Shown: positions 22,484 to 34,299 of the stretch, piece by piece
Position numbering within the stretch: the first letter of the stretch is position 1
Layout of the letters: every line of letters begins with the position of its first letter
Origin: Haemaphysalis longicornis
Lineage: Eukaryota; Arthropoda; Arachnida; Ixodida; Ixodidae
Assembly: GCA_013339765.2 (NCBI GenBank)
Contig: JABSTR010000944.1
Coordinates: 1 to 64,000, forward strand
Reading direction: 5' to 3'
Length of the DNA: 64,000 bases
Made by a program: the position numbers and the translations under genes
Notes under the pieces: generated by a model
Seen by the model: the letters and a program-made list of their open reading frames with translations, nothing else
Databases searched by the model: none
What the model was told of the DNA's origin: nothing

Positions 22484-22689
22484 ATTTTGGTCACTGGTCT
22501 TTGTCATCATCGCCACTCAAATCAACCAAAGCATTTCAAATCTTCACATGTCCACATAACAAGACTATACCTCGTCATGGCAATGTGTAGAAAAATGTTT
22601 TCCCCACGCTAATTTTTACTTCTCTTGTTTTTATTCATCCCTTCATTCCCTCGCAGCAGTAAAAGGCAGGAATTAATGTGTCAAGCACG

Positions 22690-22850
22690 ATTAAAATTAC
22701 TCTTTTTTGATGGAGGCGTAAAGCGAAAACGCCCGCGTGTAGAGATTCCCTGGGTGACCAAATTAATCCAGAGCACTCCACTACGGCACCACTCATAGGA
22801 CCATGTGTAGCTTCGCCGCGTTAAATCCCGCAATCAATCAATATTTTTTT
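22690..22850 (+). mobile_element. SINE tail fragment (Ruka-like, tick)
   Basis: It contains the typical tick SINE tail order: GGAGGCGTAAAGCGAAAACG, CCCGCGTGT, a GTGACCAAATTAATCC block, CACTCCACTACGGC, then a CAATCAATCAAT end. The tRNA-derived head is missing. Confidence 0.6.
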
Positions 22851-23239
22851 ATTAAATGCTCAGGCTTTTGTATGCCGACTCAACGACGAAACCCGTCAGG
22901 GCGTCAGTAATTGTTGATGTGGCACATTTTCCTCTGCATGCAAAAATGGCATTAATAAAATGCGATGAGGCTTTCATATTTTGCTATCACGTCAGACAAC
23001 TTGTATTGCCCCCAAGAAGTGTCTTCCCAGCAATAATTTGTGCAATGCATATATGTGTAAAAGGGCTCGTTTTATACTTCTTCGTGGGGTTTTATGAAGT
23101 ATTTGTATGGGGCTCCTGGAACTACATATTTCCATACGAAAACTGTCTTATTGTCCACGGAAAAAAGTCTGCAGACATTAAGAGAATTATCTACTAATGC
23201 CTAGCATTCTAATGCCGCTTGTCTTGAGTATAAGTTTTT

Positions 23240-24575
23240 CCTGCCATTTTTTTAGTTTTTTTTAAATCCTGGCCGACCAATTATCTCCATTTACGCTATT
23301 ATAACTATTAGAAGTGGAACTTTTGCGAAGTCTGCATTATTGTGGAAATGGTGGGCGTTACACAGTTCGGCATTTTCTGTAATTTTTTTAGATTTTTCTT
23401 ATTTTTTAGTGTTTCAAAATTTTTTTCTACTAATTATCTTCATTTACGCTATCATTTAGCAAAATCTGAATTATTGTGGAAATACAGGTTGTTATACGAT
23501 TTGTCATTTCTCGAGCTTTCTATATTTTTGTTATTTTTTTCGAGATTTTTGTTCGACCAATTACCACCATTTACGCTATTATAAACGACTCCAGGTGGAA
23601 ACTTACCCGAATCAGCATTGTTGTGTACAGCGATGCGGTATACGTTTTGCTATTCTCCTTCATTTTTTAATATTTATCTTATTTTTTGGTTTTTCAAAAT
23701 TTCGTCGGGCCAATTACCTCCATTTACATATTCTAACGATTACATTTGGAACTATTGCGAAATCTGCAATATTGTTGAAATGCAGGGCGTTATACGGTTC
23801 GCTATTTTCTGTAATTATTTTATATTTTTCTTATTTTTTAGTTTTTCAAAGTTTCGTTCCACCAGTTATCTTCATTTACGCTATTATAATGATTACAGGT
23901 GGAACTTCCGCGAAATCTGCATTATTGTTGAAATGCCATGTGGTATACGTTTTGCCATATCGCCGTAATTTTTTAACATTTTTCTTATTTTTAGTTTTTC
24001 AGAATTTCGTCCGACGAATTATCTCCATTTATGCTACTATAACGATTACATTTGGAACTTTCGCGAAATGGGCATTATTGCGGCAATGCAGGGCATTACA
24101 CCTTTCGCCATTTTCAGAAAATATTTTCTATTTTTCTTATTTTGTTAGTTTTTTCGAAATTTTGTTCCTCAAATTATCTTCATTTACACTACTATAACGA
24201 TGACAGGTGGAACTGTCGCGGAATCTGCATTACTGGGGAAATGCCATGCGGCATACGTTTTGCCATTCTCCGTAATTTTTTTTATATTTTTCTTATTTGT
24301 TTAATTTCTAAATTTCGTTCTACCAATTATTTCCATTTACGTTATTATAACGATTACAGGTGGAGCTTTTGCGGATTCTCCATTATTTTGTTTGTGGTAA
24401 TGCAGGGCGTTACACCTTTCGCCATTTTCAGTAATTTTGTATATATTTCTGATTTTTTAGTTTTTCAAAATTTCGTGCGACCAGTTATCTCCTTTTACGC
24501 CATTATAGTGACTACAGGTGCAGCTTCCGCGATATCTGCATTTTTTGGAAATGCAGGGTGTTATACAGTCCCGGC
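23240..24575. repeat. Satellite of about 150-bp period, nine copies
   Basis: The word CATTTACGCTATTATAACGA recurs, with changes, near 23292, 23440, 23570, 23720, 23870, 24025, 24178, 24330 and 24495. Each unit has a TTTTTAGTTTTTCAAAATTTCG block, the CATTTACGCT block, GGTGGAACTTTCGCGAAATC and GAAATGCAGGGCGTTATACG. Units diverge clearly, so the array is old. The long open frames across it follow from a period near a multiple of three. Confidence 0.9.
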
Positions 24576-24879
24576 TGTGGGGGGTACTCGGCAAAGAATG
24601 CTACGCATTAAAATGTCTTCCGACCAATACGATCGTGCATAGCCGTGAAGCCGAATTTGAAGAAGCTCTGTTTGTTGCGTTTTCTTGGGATACGCGAGGC
24701 TTTATGGAGGCACTTAGTAAACTGCCACGGCAAATTTAGTAAAGACCACCTTTATGATGCCTGAAAGCTAATGCCTTCTTAGACATGCTTGTTTAGTAGT
24801 GAAGTCGACTTCGAAGATTAAACAATTCTCTCTTGGGAGTCCTTTTAAACTTTTTGTGGTATGCGTTAATTTTACCTGC

Positions 24880-25105
24880 CATGGTGGCTCAGTGGCTGAG
24901 ACGTTGCGCTGCTGAGCCCAAGGACAGTGGTTTAACACCGGTCCTGGCGGCCGCTTTTCTGATGAGGTCGTAAAACTAAAAGTCCAGCGTGTCAACATGT
25001 CGGCGCGCACGCCATAAATAGCCAGGTCGTTTAAATTAATTCGCAACCCACCACTACAGCGCACGTTAGGTATAAGTTTGGTGCGTGAAACCCACAAATT
25101 TGTTT
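24880..25105 (+). mobile_element. tRNA-derived SINE (Ruka-like), nearly full length
   Basis: The head has an A box (TGGCTCAGTGG) and a decayed B box (GGTTTAACACC). It is followed by GGCGGCCGCTTTTCTGATGA, GTGTCAACATGTCGGCGCGC, CCACCACTACAGCGC and a tail ending ACCCACAAATTTG. This order matches the SINE family common in hard ticks. Confidence 0.7.
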
Positions 25106-25119
25106 TTTTTTTCTTTCAT

Positions 25120-25860
25120 AACCTTGGCATACCTTTTCTTTTCATTTCATGAAAATATTCACTCATTTTTCACGCTTTAAGCAAGACTGCATTTGTGTAT
25201 TTTTCCAGCCTCTTTATGGCGGCTTTATGTTGCTGCAATGAGTTGTGTGGTGTCTTGTGTATACAGTTTAGGGGTACCCTAGCTCGAATCTCGCGTGCAT
25301 GCAGTCGGTGATATAGACCTCAATTTGAAACGAAAGTTAGTATAGTTATATTCTGATCTACAGTGTTCCATGCAGTGATGTGTCCCAAATATTTTGCAAA
25401 TCTTTCATGCGAGCCAGAGAAAAGGTGTTGCTGAAATGGTGGCAAAAGTGTATCAAAAACAATGCTTCTTTTCCGATTATCATGTCTACTGTGAGACATA
25501 TTAACACCCAGACATTAACAAGCTAGGCATCTATTACACATGACTGTTACGAATTCGTCCAAGATGCACTGCAGCACTGCTCCCATGTTGTGGATCGATG
25601 TGTGCTAGCTTACGAGCGGTCACCAATGCTGAGTGTTTTGCAAGGGCCCTTACACATTTAGTGCATGTAATGCAGAATGAATAAACGGTCTTTGCGGTGT
25701 TCTGCCTGCATTCACTGAGACTTTATGTGCATGCCCATTTTTTGCAAGTGTTTACAATGTGCTACATAACCATAGGAATGTGAAGGGGTTCTTTAATTTT
25801 TATTAGCTCTTGCCGTCACGAAAACGGTATAATAATCTGAACTTTCGCGGCGTGCAGCCG
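25120..25860. other. Intergenic, nothing recognised
   Basis: No coding or repeat feature could be supported. Confidence 0.4.
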
Positions 25861-25869
25861 GATGGGTGC

Positions 25870-26345
25870 AGGGGACAAAAAAATGACACCACCTTCCCGC
25901 GAGGGAACCCTTAGTTGATGCGAAGCATCTCGGAGGTTCCGAACGTTCACGAGAGTGGGTATCCAAATAACGGAAAGTGACGGAACTCCCGACGGCGCAG
26001 CGTGACTCAACCGAAGCAGCAACTGAGGGAGCGGTCTGCGCCGGACCGGATTTATTATATAGAGCAGATGGAGTGGAGAGGAGGACATGAGAGAGGAGAC
26101 GCGCATGCGCGCTTATCGCGCAGCTGCGGTGATGAGTAGCGCTCGCGCTATCGCACAGCTGGCGTGGAGAGGGAGAGAGGAGGAGCAGCGCGCGCGCCAT
26201 CGCACAGCTGGTGTGGAGAGGGGAAGAGGAGGAGAAGCGCGCGCGCTATAGCACAGCTGGTGGGGAGAGGGGGAGAGGTGCGGACAGACGACGGACGGAC
26301 GACGTACGACAGAGCCGAGAGCAAGAGATGCTTTGCATACAGTTC
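25870..26345. mobile_element. Repeat-bearing element related to 19690-20245
   Basis: It starts TTCCCGCGAGGGAACCCTTA and GTTGATGCGAAGCATCTC, and ends near AGATGCTTTGCATAC. The inner part holds a 50-bp tandem repeat (listed separately). No protein. Confidence 0.5.
26105..26285. repeat. 50-bp GC-rich tandem repeat, about four units
   Basis: The unit is GCGCGCGCTATCGCACAGCT followed by GGTGTGGAGAGGGGGAGAGGAGGAGAAGC; units start near 26108, 26145, 26195 and 26244. The first unit is the most diverged. Confidence 0.75.
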
Positions 26346-26959
26346 GAATCATTTTAGTGGTTCCAAGATGGCTAAGTAATGTCATGTGATGCGTCGGTTA
26401 TGTTGCCACATACGTCATATCATTTTTTCTGGACATACAAGCCAAGGACCAAGATATTGCCCCTCAGTTACCAGTCCCACCAGTGCATGCATCGGGGCCG
26501 CTCTGACCAAGTTTCGCGTGAACGCGATAAGTAAGAGCATTTTAAAGCAGGTAAAAAAAAAATAGGATGATGCCGGATATCCAATGACTCTAGTGCGCGC
26601 GGAAGGTCAAAGCTCTTGCAACGGTCTAAGCACGAAAAGGAAAAGAATCAAAAGAGCGGCGACGAAAAACCTTGCACATAAATGGCAGTCATACCGTAGA
26701 ATCGCGGACTTAAGCAGCTGCTGAAGACAGCGGGAAGTCCGTGCAAGACCAAGGGGCCTCTTTTGCTCGAAAAGGGCTGAGCGGAATGTGTTTAGGCATC
26801 CAAAAGCGTGTGCAGAGAAATAAATCACCGTGTCCATTCAAAGCGCTCGGACACACACGGGAAGGGGTTAGTGACTTGCGCGTGTACAGATCGTGTACAA
26901 GCTACCTTTTGCTCATATCGCGGATAGATCCAACGGCCACCACGGTCTAAAGAAAGCAA

Positions 26960-27316
26960 ACTTACTGCGCCTGGTGCAAGCCTTCATTATTAGCCGCATC
27001 ACCGTACGTGGCTTCATTTCTGAATCTCAAAACTGAGAGGAACAGGCTAGACTGCATTATCCGCAAAGCCTATAAACAGGACTTAGGCATCCCTATCGCA
27101 GCTTCTACGGAACGCTTGCTAGCTATGGGTGTCTACAACTCTTTCGATGAACTTGTGGAAGCGCAACGCATTGCGCAACTTCAGCGCCTCGCCGGGAGCA
27201 CGACCGGCCGCTTCATTCTGCAACAGCTAAACATCAAGTACCTCGCACAGCACGCAGACAAGGTGGCGCTAACGGACGATCAGAGTGCGCAAATACACAT
27301 ACCACATTTCCCTTGA
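26960..27316 (+). pseudogene. LINE ORF2 segment between RT core and RNase H
   Basis: The open frame 27008-27316 gives SFLNLKTERNRLDCIIRKAY, GIPIAASTERLLAMGVYNSF and FDELVEAQRIAQLQRLAGST. This is the thumb/connection region of LINEs with RNase H, a class frequent in arthropods. It stops at 27314 and resumes in another frame. Confidence 0.7.
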
Positions 27317-27319
27317 AAT

Positions 27320-27735
27320 ATGCACCCCGAGCACAACGTCGAACGCCGCCTTGCACGAGCGCAAGCCTTACAACGCCGCCTGCTCAATGAGGAACGCGTT
27401 GTCTGCGTCGATGCGACCGACTACCCGGACCGGGAAGCCACGGACATCGCAGTCGCGGACTCGAAAGGGTAACTCTGTCGTCGTTGGATCAATCGGCACA
27501 ACTCACCTGGAAACTGGGGAAGAAATTGCCATTGCACTAGCGCTCTCTTCCACATCTGCCAAAATAAGAGTCACCGACTCCACAACAGCCTCCCGAAACT
27601 TTGCTATGGGTAGAATCTCTTCAGAAGCTCAACGCGCACTTCGGCCATACGAAGGTTCCCACTTACGTCATGTCCAACTTATCTGGACGCCAGCCCATTC
27701 GTCTCTGCCTGGAAACGAGCACGCTCATGAGGTTT
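27320..27735 (+). pseudogene. LINE RNase H domain remnant
   Basis: One frame from 27320 reads EHNVERRLARAQALQRRLLN and VVCVDATDY (the first RNase H aspartate), ending in TAA at 27472. A second frame continues NSVVVGSIGTTHLETGEE, VTDSTTASRNFAMGRISSEA and QLIWTPAHSSLPGNEHAHE. The last block is the conserved WxPAHxxxxGNExA motif. The two frames overlap with a shift near 27465. Confidence 0.75.
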
Positions 27736-28268
27736 AGCTGCCGGGACCACCTCGACTCTTCCGAGCATGTGCTCAACACGGGGGGCAGGGACAGGCTAGT
27801 CGCATATAAGGAAACAAATCACTACCATTTAGGCCGCCTCAAATACCCGGTGCCACATCACTCCCTGACTATGAGGCAATCTGTGGCATGGAGGGTTTTA
27901 CTGTCTAACACATTCCCCAACCCGCCGCCTACAACCGCCTGTATCCCGACTTCTATAAAGACTCCTGTTAGTGGTGCGTCGCAAAAGCTAACCTTCATAT
28001 ATCATTCGGGCCTTCCCACAGAACCCCATTCGTATAGCACCCACATCACCGAGATTTATCATAAAAAACCTAGAGAAGCGGGAGGAAATGCTGCTCATCT
28101 CCGACGCGGAGTCCCCACTACGAGCCGTCCGACTGGCTGAGGATGCCGCTAGGGCTCACGGGCTCTTGGCCGCCATCGGTTGGGAAAGGACCCGCGCGGA
28201 ACACCCCATTCCGCTCCTCCGCTCCCCTCCCCCCCCCCCCCGAAGTTTTGGACACAACAAAGTTTATT

Positions 28269-28289
28269 CACTCACTCACTCACTCACTA
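28269..28289. repeat. CACT tail of the LINE
   Basis: Five CACT units after TTTATT at the LINE 3' end. Confidence 0.8.
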
Positions 28290-28344
28290 TACCTATTGCA
28301 TGTGGACGTATGTACATCGGGCAGCTACCTGGCGGTATCCGAAT

Positions 28345-29639
28345 ATAATAATGAGCGGACAACAATATAACATGAAAGGAGCCGCTGTTTGCCCACACTT
28401 AGCGGTGCACCGCAAGGACTGCGCGGATAGCTCATGTCATCCTCTTTGTCAAAACTATCCTATTTTTTAGACAGAAAATTACGTTGCATAGGGAAATATT
28501 CGAAGCATATTGCATAAACAAGAACCAAGGCGCGTGCAAGTAGGCCATCAGTAGATTTCCCTCCTCGATGGTTAGATAGCACTTCTCCACTTTGGGTGAG
28601 TGGTAATAATATCGTTTATTTAAGCATATCAGATACCTTCTGCCCGCTTTATTGTTTCGCTATTCAGTGCCTTTTATTTGTGCACGAACGTTGTAATATT
28701 CTGTCAGCACAAGGGCAAATTATTGGGCTTTTAGGATCCAGATGCTTTGTCAATAAAATAAAAAATCAGGAGACCAGTACAGCTTTTGTACTCCATGGAG
28801 GGATGCTACAATTGAATCTCGCGGGCGGGAAATGTAGAAAACCCAGGGAGAAGAAGCGAAGAAGGGAAGAAGAAGAAAAAATGTCACCACATGTCACGTT
28901 CCCAGTTTTAAAGATATCGTCATCATGCGTTTCTAGAATAAAAATATATTCGTCGCAACGATCACCAACGGCCTGTCCCCCGAGATTCCTTCGTCTCCAC
29001 AATGCATAACAAAAGGGAGAAACTTCAAAGCTGCAATAAACACTACACTATCTCTAAGTGGCCGTACAGTTCAAACCGAGCTTCTTCAACTTCCGTCTAA
29101 CTCTCGTGATTTCTCTCCGAGTGTGCAACAAACAGCGCTTGTAAGCCCTTGCGGCCCTGATATTTTTATTTCAAGCAAGCAGTGTTTTCTGTGTTTTCCT
29201 AAATTTTAGGGTCCCATAAGCCCACAAACAAAAAAATGGAGCTGGAAGTAAGAGTAATAACCGATTTATTAATGAGGCAATTAATTAGGACATCTGGCAA
29301 TTAAAAATTTTATGTAGAGAAACGACATCACTTTTGCACATTTTCCTAAACCTTACGACTACATGAACGAACAAACAAAAAATCAGCTTCGTAGTGCTCG
29401 TATTTATAGATTTACAAGCTTGGAAAAAACTGAGCCCGCCATTTTTTTCAGCCTCAGTGTCGTAATTTCGACTTCACTGGAACTTTTTCTTTTTTTTTTT
29501 GTAGCGAGTAGCTCCACTACAATGAAACAACAGTGATATACATCGCAATAGGCATCATTGAAGGACAATTCCCCGAAAAACTAGCAGTTTTGGTTGCGTT
29601 CTCTATGCGCTAGAGGAACTTTAAGTGATGGCGTCAATT
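28345..29639. other. Intergenic, nothing recognised
   Basis: AT-rich; no coding or repeat feature could be supported. Confidence 0.4.
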
Positions 29640-29976
29640 GACACTTGCACCAGGGCCGAAAGGGCTAGCGACGACAGCCGGCACTCTGTTCTGCCGCAGG
29701 ACCCGTCTAGTTGCCCGGTACGCAACTGTACCCTTGAATTCCGACAGTGAAGTTGCCATGGTGGCAAAACGTCAGTGAATGATGATGCGTACAACTGTAA
29801 AAAGGAGATGGTGAACCCCGACGTCTCCTCTCTCACTATAAGCGGAAAAGGCAGAGAAACAGATGGGAGATTTACAGAGTTCCGACAGGGATGTATCATT
29901 AGGAACAGGTCTAAACGGTGACTATTTATTAATGGCATCTTAAAAGCACATTGTAAATTCATGTACATTCGTTAAA

Positions 29977-31171
29977 GTTCCAGGTAGAGCACTGCACGGG
30001 CCTAATTTTAAGGCCCGAGCCCGGCCCGAGCCCACTTTGTGCAGCCCGAGCCCGACCCGGGCCCGTAACACCGAGCCCGGGCCCGGCCCGGGCCCATCAT
30101 CTTAAGCCCAGGCCCGGCCCGGGCCCGTCGTCTCAATCCCAGGCCCGGCCCGGGCCCGTCGTCTCAAGCCCACGCCCAGCCCGGGCACGGTTTTTTTTTT
30201 TTTTAGCCTAGGACGGCCCGCAATTGTGTGACCAGCCTGGATTTTAGACGTTGAGCAAATTAGTTGGATTATAATTTGGTCGAGTGTCTTCGTAGCGGGA
30301 AATCAAGACGGAGCATCTAGTCTGTGCAAGCACGCCATGAACTGAAACGCAAAACAAAAAAAGGGTTGAAAAGTACACGTAGTTTAGCTCACACCATCTG
30401 CAGTTCACGCCACATGGCGTAATAATAGCTCGTATTCTTACACGAGAGACACCATCACCTTTGATGACCAGACTCTTGGCAACTTCAGTGTGGTTGTTTC
30501 GGTCACAAGTTGTATTAATGAAATTTCTTGCTCTCCATTTGAATCCACGAGTATGTGCGTGCGTGGAAATATTTCCCTGGAGTGGTTGTTAAGCGGTGGC
30601 GCTTCTTTAGCACGAGAGTTTGATTTCCAGCCACGGCAGCCGCATTTAGATTGGTTCGACATCTACAACACACGCACATAGACATAGTGCACAGCTCCAG
30701 TTGGCTTAATTAATTCCTTCCCCTCTAGGGCATTCCTTGTAACCGTATCTTTGATATGTTATACACCAAAATATAAAATCTTGACGCAGTACATGAAATG
30801 TCATTAAATTACAGTATAGTGACTATCAGCCCTAGCAAAACACGTTTTTAAAACAATGTGTACAACTAACACCAAGAAGCGCGTAAAAGTATACTCAGAA
30901 TATTCAATTTTATTCTCTTTTCTACACCACGTCGGAACTATTAACGGCCGGGCCTATGAATTCAAGCCCGAGCCCGGCCCGGGCCCGTGGCGTCGAGCCC
31001 GAGCCCGGCCCGGACCCGCGGCACTGAACCCGAGCCCAGCCCGGGCCCGAGGCACTGAGCCCGGGCCCGGCCCGGGCCCGCCGATAATCGACTTCGGGCG
31101 GCCCGGCCCGGCCCGGGCCGGGTCGGGCGGCTTCGGGCCGGCCCGGGCCCGTGCAGTGCTCTAGTTCCAGG
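29977..31171. mobile_element. Non-autonomous hAT-type element with 8-bp target-site duplication
   Basis: The ends are TAGAGCACTGCACGGGCC (from 29985) and GGCCCGTGCAGTGCTCTA (to 31163), an exact 18-bp inverted pair. Both are flanked by GTTCCAGG (29977-29984 and 31164-31171). Subterminal regions are dense in GCCCGGGCCCG words; the AT-rich core (30190-30950) has no transposase. It interrupts the coding sequence of a minus-strand LINE. Confidence 0.9.
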
Positions 31172-31179
31172 CACCATTT

Positions 31180-31521
31180 CTTGCATTCAACGTACAGGCT
31201 CTGCGCCGGGACAGTGCGGGAAGCCCCCGATGGAAGGCGCAGCTCCGAGTGTATCTTCATAGAATCTTCATAGCTTGTTTCTAGCCGACCCGTACACAAC
31301 ACTACCGTAGTCCAGCCGAGATCCCACAAGGCGGAATAGACACGCAGGAGGAGTTCTTTGTCCGCACCATAGGACTGGCTTGAGAGGACCTCCAGGATGT
31401 TATATGTTTTCAAGCATTTGTGTTTAAGTTGTCTGATGTGTGGAATAAATGTGCGTTTTTCATCGAAGAGTACACCTAAAAATTTGTGCTTCTGCTTTAC
31501 AGGAATCCAGTCACCATTCAA
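31180..31521 (-). pseudogene. LINE ORF2 segment after RT (KFLGVLFDEKRTFIPHI)
   Basis: The minus-strand frame has KFLGVLFDEKRTFIPHIRQL, LRVYSALWDLGWTTVVL and RTVPAQSLYVECKKW, the usual LINE region following the catalytic core (FLGVxxDxKLxFxxHI). Its open frame runs on into the hAT insert, but that part is not LINE. Confidence 0.75.
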
Positions 31522-31649
31522 GATTACAGAACTGGGCAGATCCCGCGCCTCTTGAGAATACTACACGGCCACTTTTTATGGGATCAACTTTAAAAAACCG
31601 TTTTTATCTGTTCAGCGAGCCAGTCTGGTTGACCCCAAGCTGTACTTGT

Positions 31650-32080
31650 GTTTAACATGTGTACATATGACCTGATTTAAAAGAAACTTGCGCATCCTCC
31701 ACACACACTGAACAGGAGCTGGTGGCAATGCCTTCCGAAGAGAATTCGTTAACTATAATCAACGTGCAGTTCGAGACACCACCTTGAGGTACGCCATTCT
31801 ACCCAACTACGACGCGGAATGTTCTTTCCGACATGTAACTGGCAAGAGTGTTCAGCATGTTGCCAGAGAAACCGAATGACTTCAGGTCTCTGAGGATCTC
31901 GTAACGCCAAGCGGTGTCATACGCCTTCTCGAGGTCAAAAACACTGTGACGGCAAAACTGCTTACGGACGAAGGCATCCTTAATGTACGCTTCAAGGGCC
32001 ACGAGTTGATCGTTCAGTGGATTTGCTTCACCCTGAAGCCTGGCCTGGCAAACTCTCGAGAAGACCGTTGTACTCAAGAA
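31650..32080 (-). pseudogene. LINE reverse transcriptase domain, catalytic box damaged
   Basis: Motif A is VFDLEKAYDTAWRYEILRDL. It is followed by FSGNMLNTLASYMSERTFRV and, in another frame, the motif B string GVPQGGVS. The YxDD box reads CVED in VCVEDAQVSFKS near 31685-31710, so the second catalytic pair is lost even before the frameshifts are counted. Confidence 0.75.
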
Positions 32081-33289
32081 TGTACATAAGTCTCCTGTGA
32101 ATCATCTTCTCGAGAAGCTTGCACAGACAGCTTGTCAGGGCGATGGGACGATTGCTGCAGGGAGAGAAAGAGTTCTTCTCATCCTTCGGGAAAGCCACTA
32201 CACTGTCCTCCCTCCAAGACCTCTAATGTGCCCCGAAAGCCACTTCTTTTTGTATAGGTAAAGGAGTATTAAAACGGTGTCTGCGAATAGGTGGTGTAAT
32301 CGTTGTATATGTGATGTTGTCTGGGCCTGAAGTAGGGCTTACACGTGCTCAGGGCAGCGCTCAGCTCATGTAGTGAAACAGAGTGTTGTAAGAAGTCTGT
32401 GATTTATTTTTGTCGCGTGGGGACTTCTTTTCACAAGATGTTTTATGTTTCAGGAAGTGTTTGTGTAGTGTGCCGAACTGGACCCGTGTTGAAAGTGTTG
32501 TGCAAGTGCGTTAGCCTGGGTTTCGAGTGCGTTCCCTGTTGCGCTGACCAGACAAGGCTATGTGTACGATGTTCTTTAGATTTACATATTCTTGTCCATA
32601 CCTGCTGTGTGTCTGTGTATGAGTTTATGGATGTTATGAAGGAAGCACCAACTTTGTTGTTTTGCCTCACGGGGGCACACGCCTTCCAAAAGCCTTTCGC
32701 TGTTTTGAAAGAAATTAGGGTATTCAACGTGGAGTACCGGCGAAGGACACCCCACGCCTTGTTCTGGGCCTCTCGCGCCAGCCTAAAGTCCTCGTTCCAC
32801 CATGGCCTCCTTGGGTTGCGCGGAGCACCGGAGACCTGGGCAACGGGCTTTTCGGCGGCGTCGAGGATGTGCGCCGGGAGTAGTTGGGTAGCTTCTTCAA
32901 TGTGTAGGTGTTTAATGAATTTGTGGTGTAGTTTGATACTTCATTGAACCTATTATGGGAAGGTGAACCATTAAGGCCTTTGCTTATATATGTTAATGTG
33001 GCGCGGAAGTGGTCACCACCGAATGGGTTCGTGTCCACGTCCCACCCAAGAGATATGGAAAGAGCACTGCAGATTCAAAAGACCAGTCAAGGTTTGAGTA
33101 AGTGTTTTGTCCTAGGTTATGGTGTGTAGGCTTATTTTTGATGAATAGGCATGCTCCCGAATATGTTAAGAATTTTCCATAAGTCGACCTCGGGCATCCG
33201 CGCGGGAAGCGCCCCAAAGAGAGTTATGCGCATACAGGTCCTCTATAGATGAAGGGTTCGGGTAGCTGATCTATGAGGCCCTCGCAATA

Positions 33290-33600
33290 AGGAGCTCGAA
33301 AGATGGAAGTCAGGAGGGACGTACAGGGAGCATACCGTTATTAACCTATCGAAAATTATGGTTCGAAAGGCAACAGCCCCGAAGAATGTCTGTAATTTGA
33401 TTGTGTGACACGCCAAGTATTTTCGGGCAAGTGATGCCCGCTCCACCTGAAAGATGTACCACCAGCATCCCTGTCCTTCTTAAATACCATGTAACTGCTC
33501 AAGAAATTTGTGTGTTTGGAGTTTAAATGTGTTTCTTGGAGACACATCACACTTGCCTGATATGGAACGCAATCACTCATAGACGTCATCAGGTTTTTTT
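33290..33600 (-). pseudogene. LINE endonuclease domain remnant
   Basis: The minus-strand frame has ASVMCLQETHLNSKHTNFLS and MVFKKDRDAG, the LQETHL motif of AP-type endonucleases. The next piece, in another frame, reads TIIFDRLITVCSLYVPPDFH, matching the SxYxPP block. A T run at 33594-33607 marks a disruption. Confidence 0.75.
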
Positions 33601-33654
33601 TTTTTTTAAGGAAGGCCGATGCAGTGCCATCGCATGATCTTTTTATTCCTACCA

Positions 33655-34290
33655 TTAATTAAGTTGGAGCAACTGGAATATGTGTATGTTTATGTATCGT
33701 CTTTCGCGGGGCTTGAACTCTTGCAGGGCGTTTTTTTTTTTTTTCACCTCTGCTACTGACCCTGGAGCGCCGCAGCCCGTTCCTTTCGATGCGATGCAGG
33801 CAGGACCTGCTCGACGTCCATGTCGTCGTCCGAAAATCCTGTGGGTGCCCAGCGAACCGGGCCCCCTCGACGTGGCACCCTTTCGAGTGTTCTTCGCCTG
33901 TGTTCTGCCAGTGCCTCGGGCGGCGGAGCGCCCACAGTGGCACGGGCAGTGCGGCAAGGGCAGAAGCCGCTGCGGTCCCTCCGCGTACACCCTCTCAGCA
34001 CCCTCAGGTGTACTAGAGAGAAAACTTTATTAATTTGCAGTAGGTTTATACGGGGGTCGGGGTGGCCGCAGGCTCCAAATTCAGGGGAATAAGAAGCGAT
34101 AACAGCTGCATTGGCCCCATGCGTGCTGGTTGCTAACGAAATTGCTGCTGCTGTTGGCAGGCGGCCCGTAACAGGTTGGCTTCCGGCGGCAACCCATCGG
34201 GGGGAGGGAGGAAGGGGAGGGGGATCATGCCAGTCTCGCTGACCTCGGTCGCCGCCGAACCCAGACGCCGTTCCGCTCGACAGATTCAAC
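33655..34290 (-). pseudogene. LINE ORF1-like relic
   Basis: The minus-strand frame has RRTLERVPRRGGPVRWAPTG, FSDDDMDVEQVLPASHRKER. It lies directly 5' of the endonuclease domain, where ORF1 is expected. A zinc-knuckle was not seen. The assignment rests mainly on position. Confidence 0.45.
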
Positions 34291-34299
34291 TATAAAAAA

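Larger units (their letters stand above)
26740..28290 (+). mobile_element. LINE (non-LTR retrotransposon) 3' portion, degenerate
   Basis: The 5'-truncated copy carries the region after the reverse transcriptase core (LLRLVQAFIISRITYVASFL then NRLDCIIRKAYKQDLGIPIA), a connection domain (ELVEAQRIAQLQRLAGSTTG) and an RNase H remnant. It ends in a C-rich stretch, AAAGTTTATTCACTCACTCA and a CACT repeat tail. Stops and frame changes are frequent. Confidence 0.75.
29640..34290 (-). mobile_element. LINE (non-LTR retrotransposon), minus strand, split by a hAT-type insert
   Basis: Reading leftwards from 34290: an ORF1-like relic (33655-34290), an endonuclease domain (about 33290-33600), a linker (32440-33240), reverse transcriptase (about 31650-32080) and a 3' region (31180-31520) that continues at 29640-29976 beyond the insert 29985-31163. 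Many stops and frame changes are present. It is not active. Confidence 0.75.

Noticed and set aside
23595..24197. Open frame of 200 codons
   Set aside because: It lies wholly in the 150-bp satellite; the open frame follows from the repeat period.
30922..31521. Minus-strand open frame of 199 codons
   Set aside because: It is a chimera: LINE codons to about 31172, then GC-rich hAT-type repeat read by chance.
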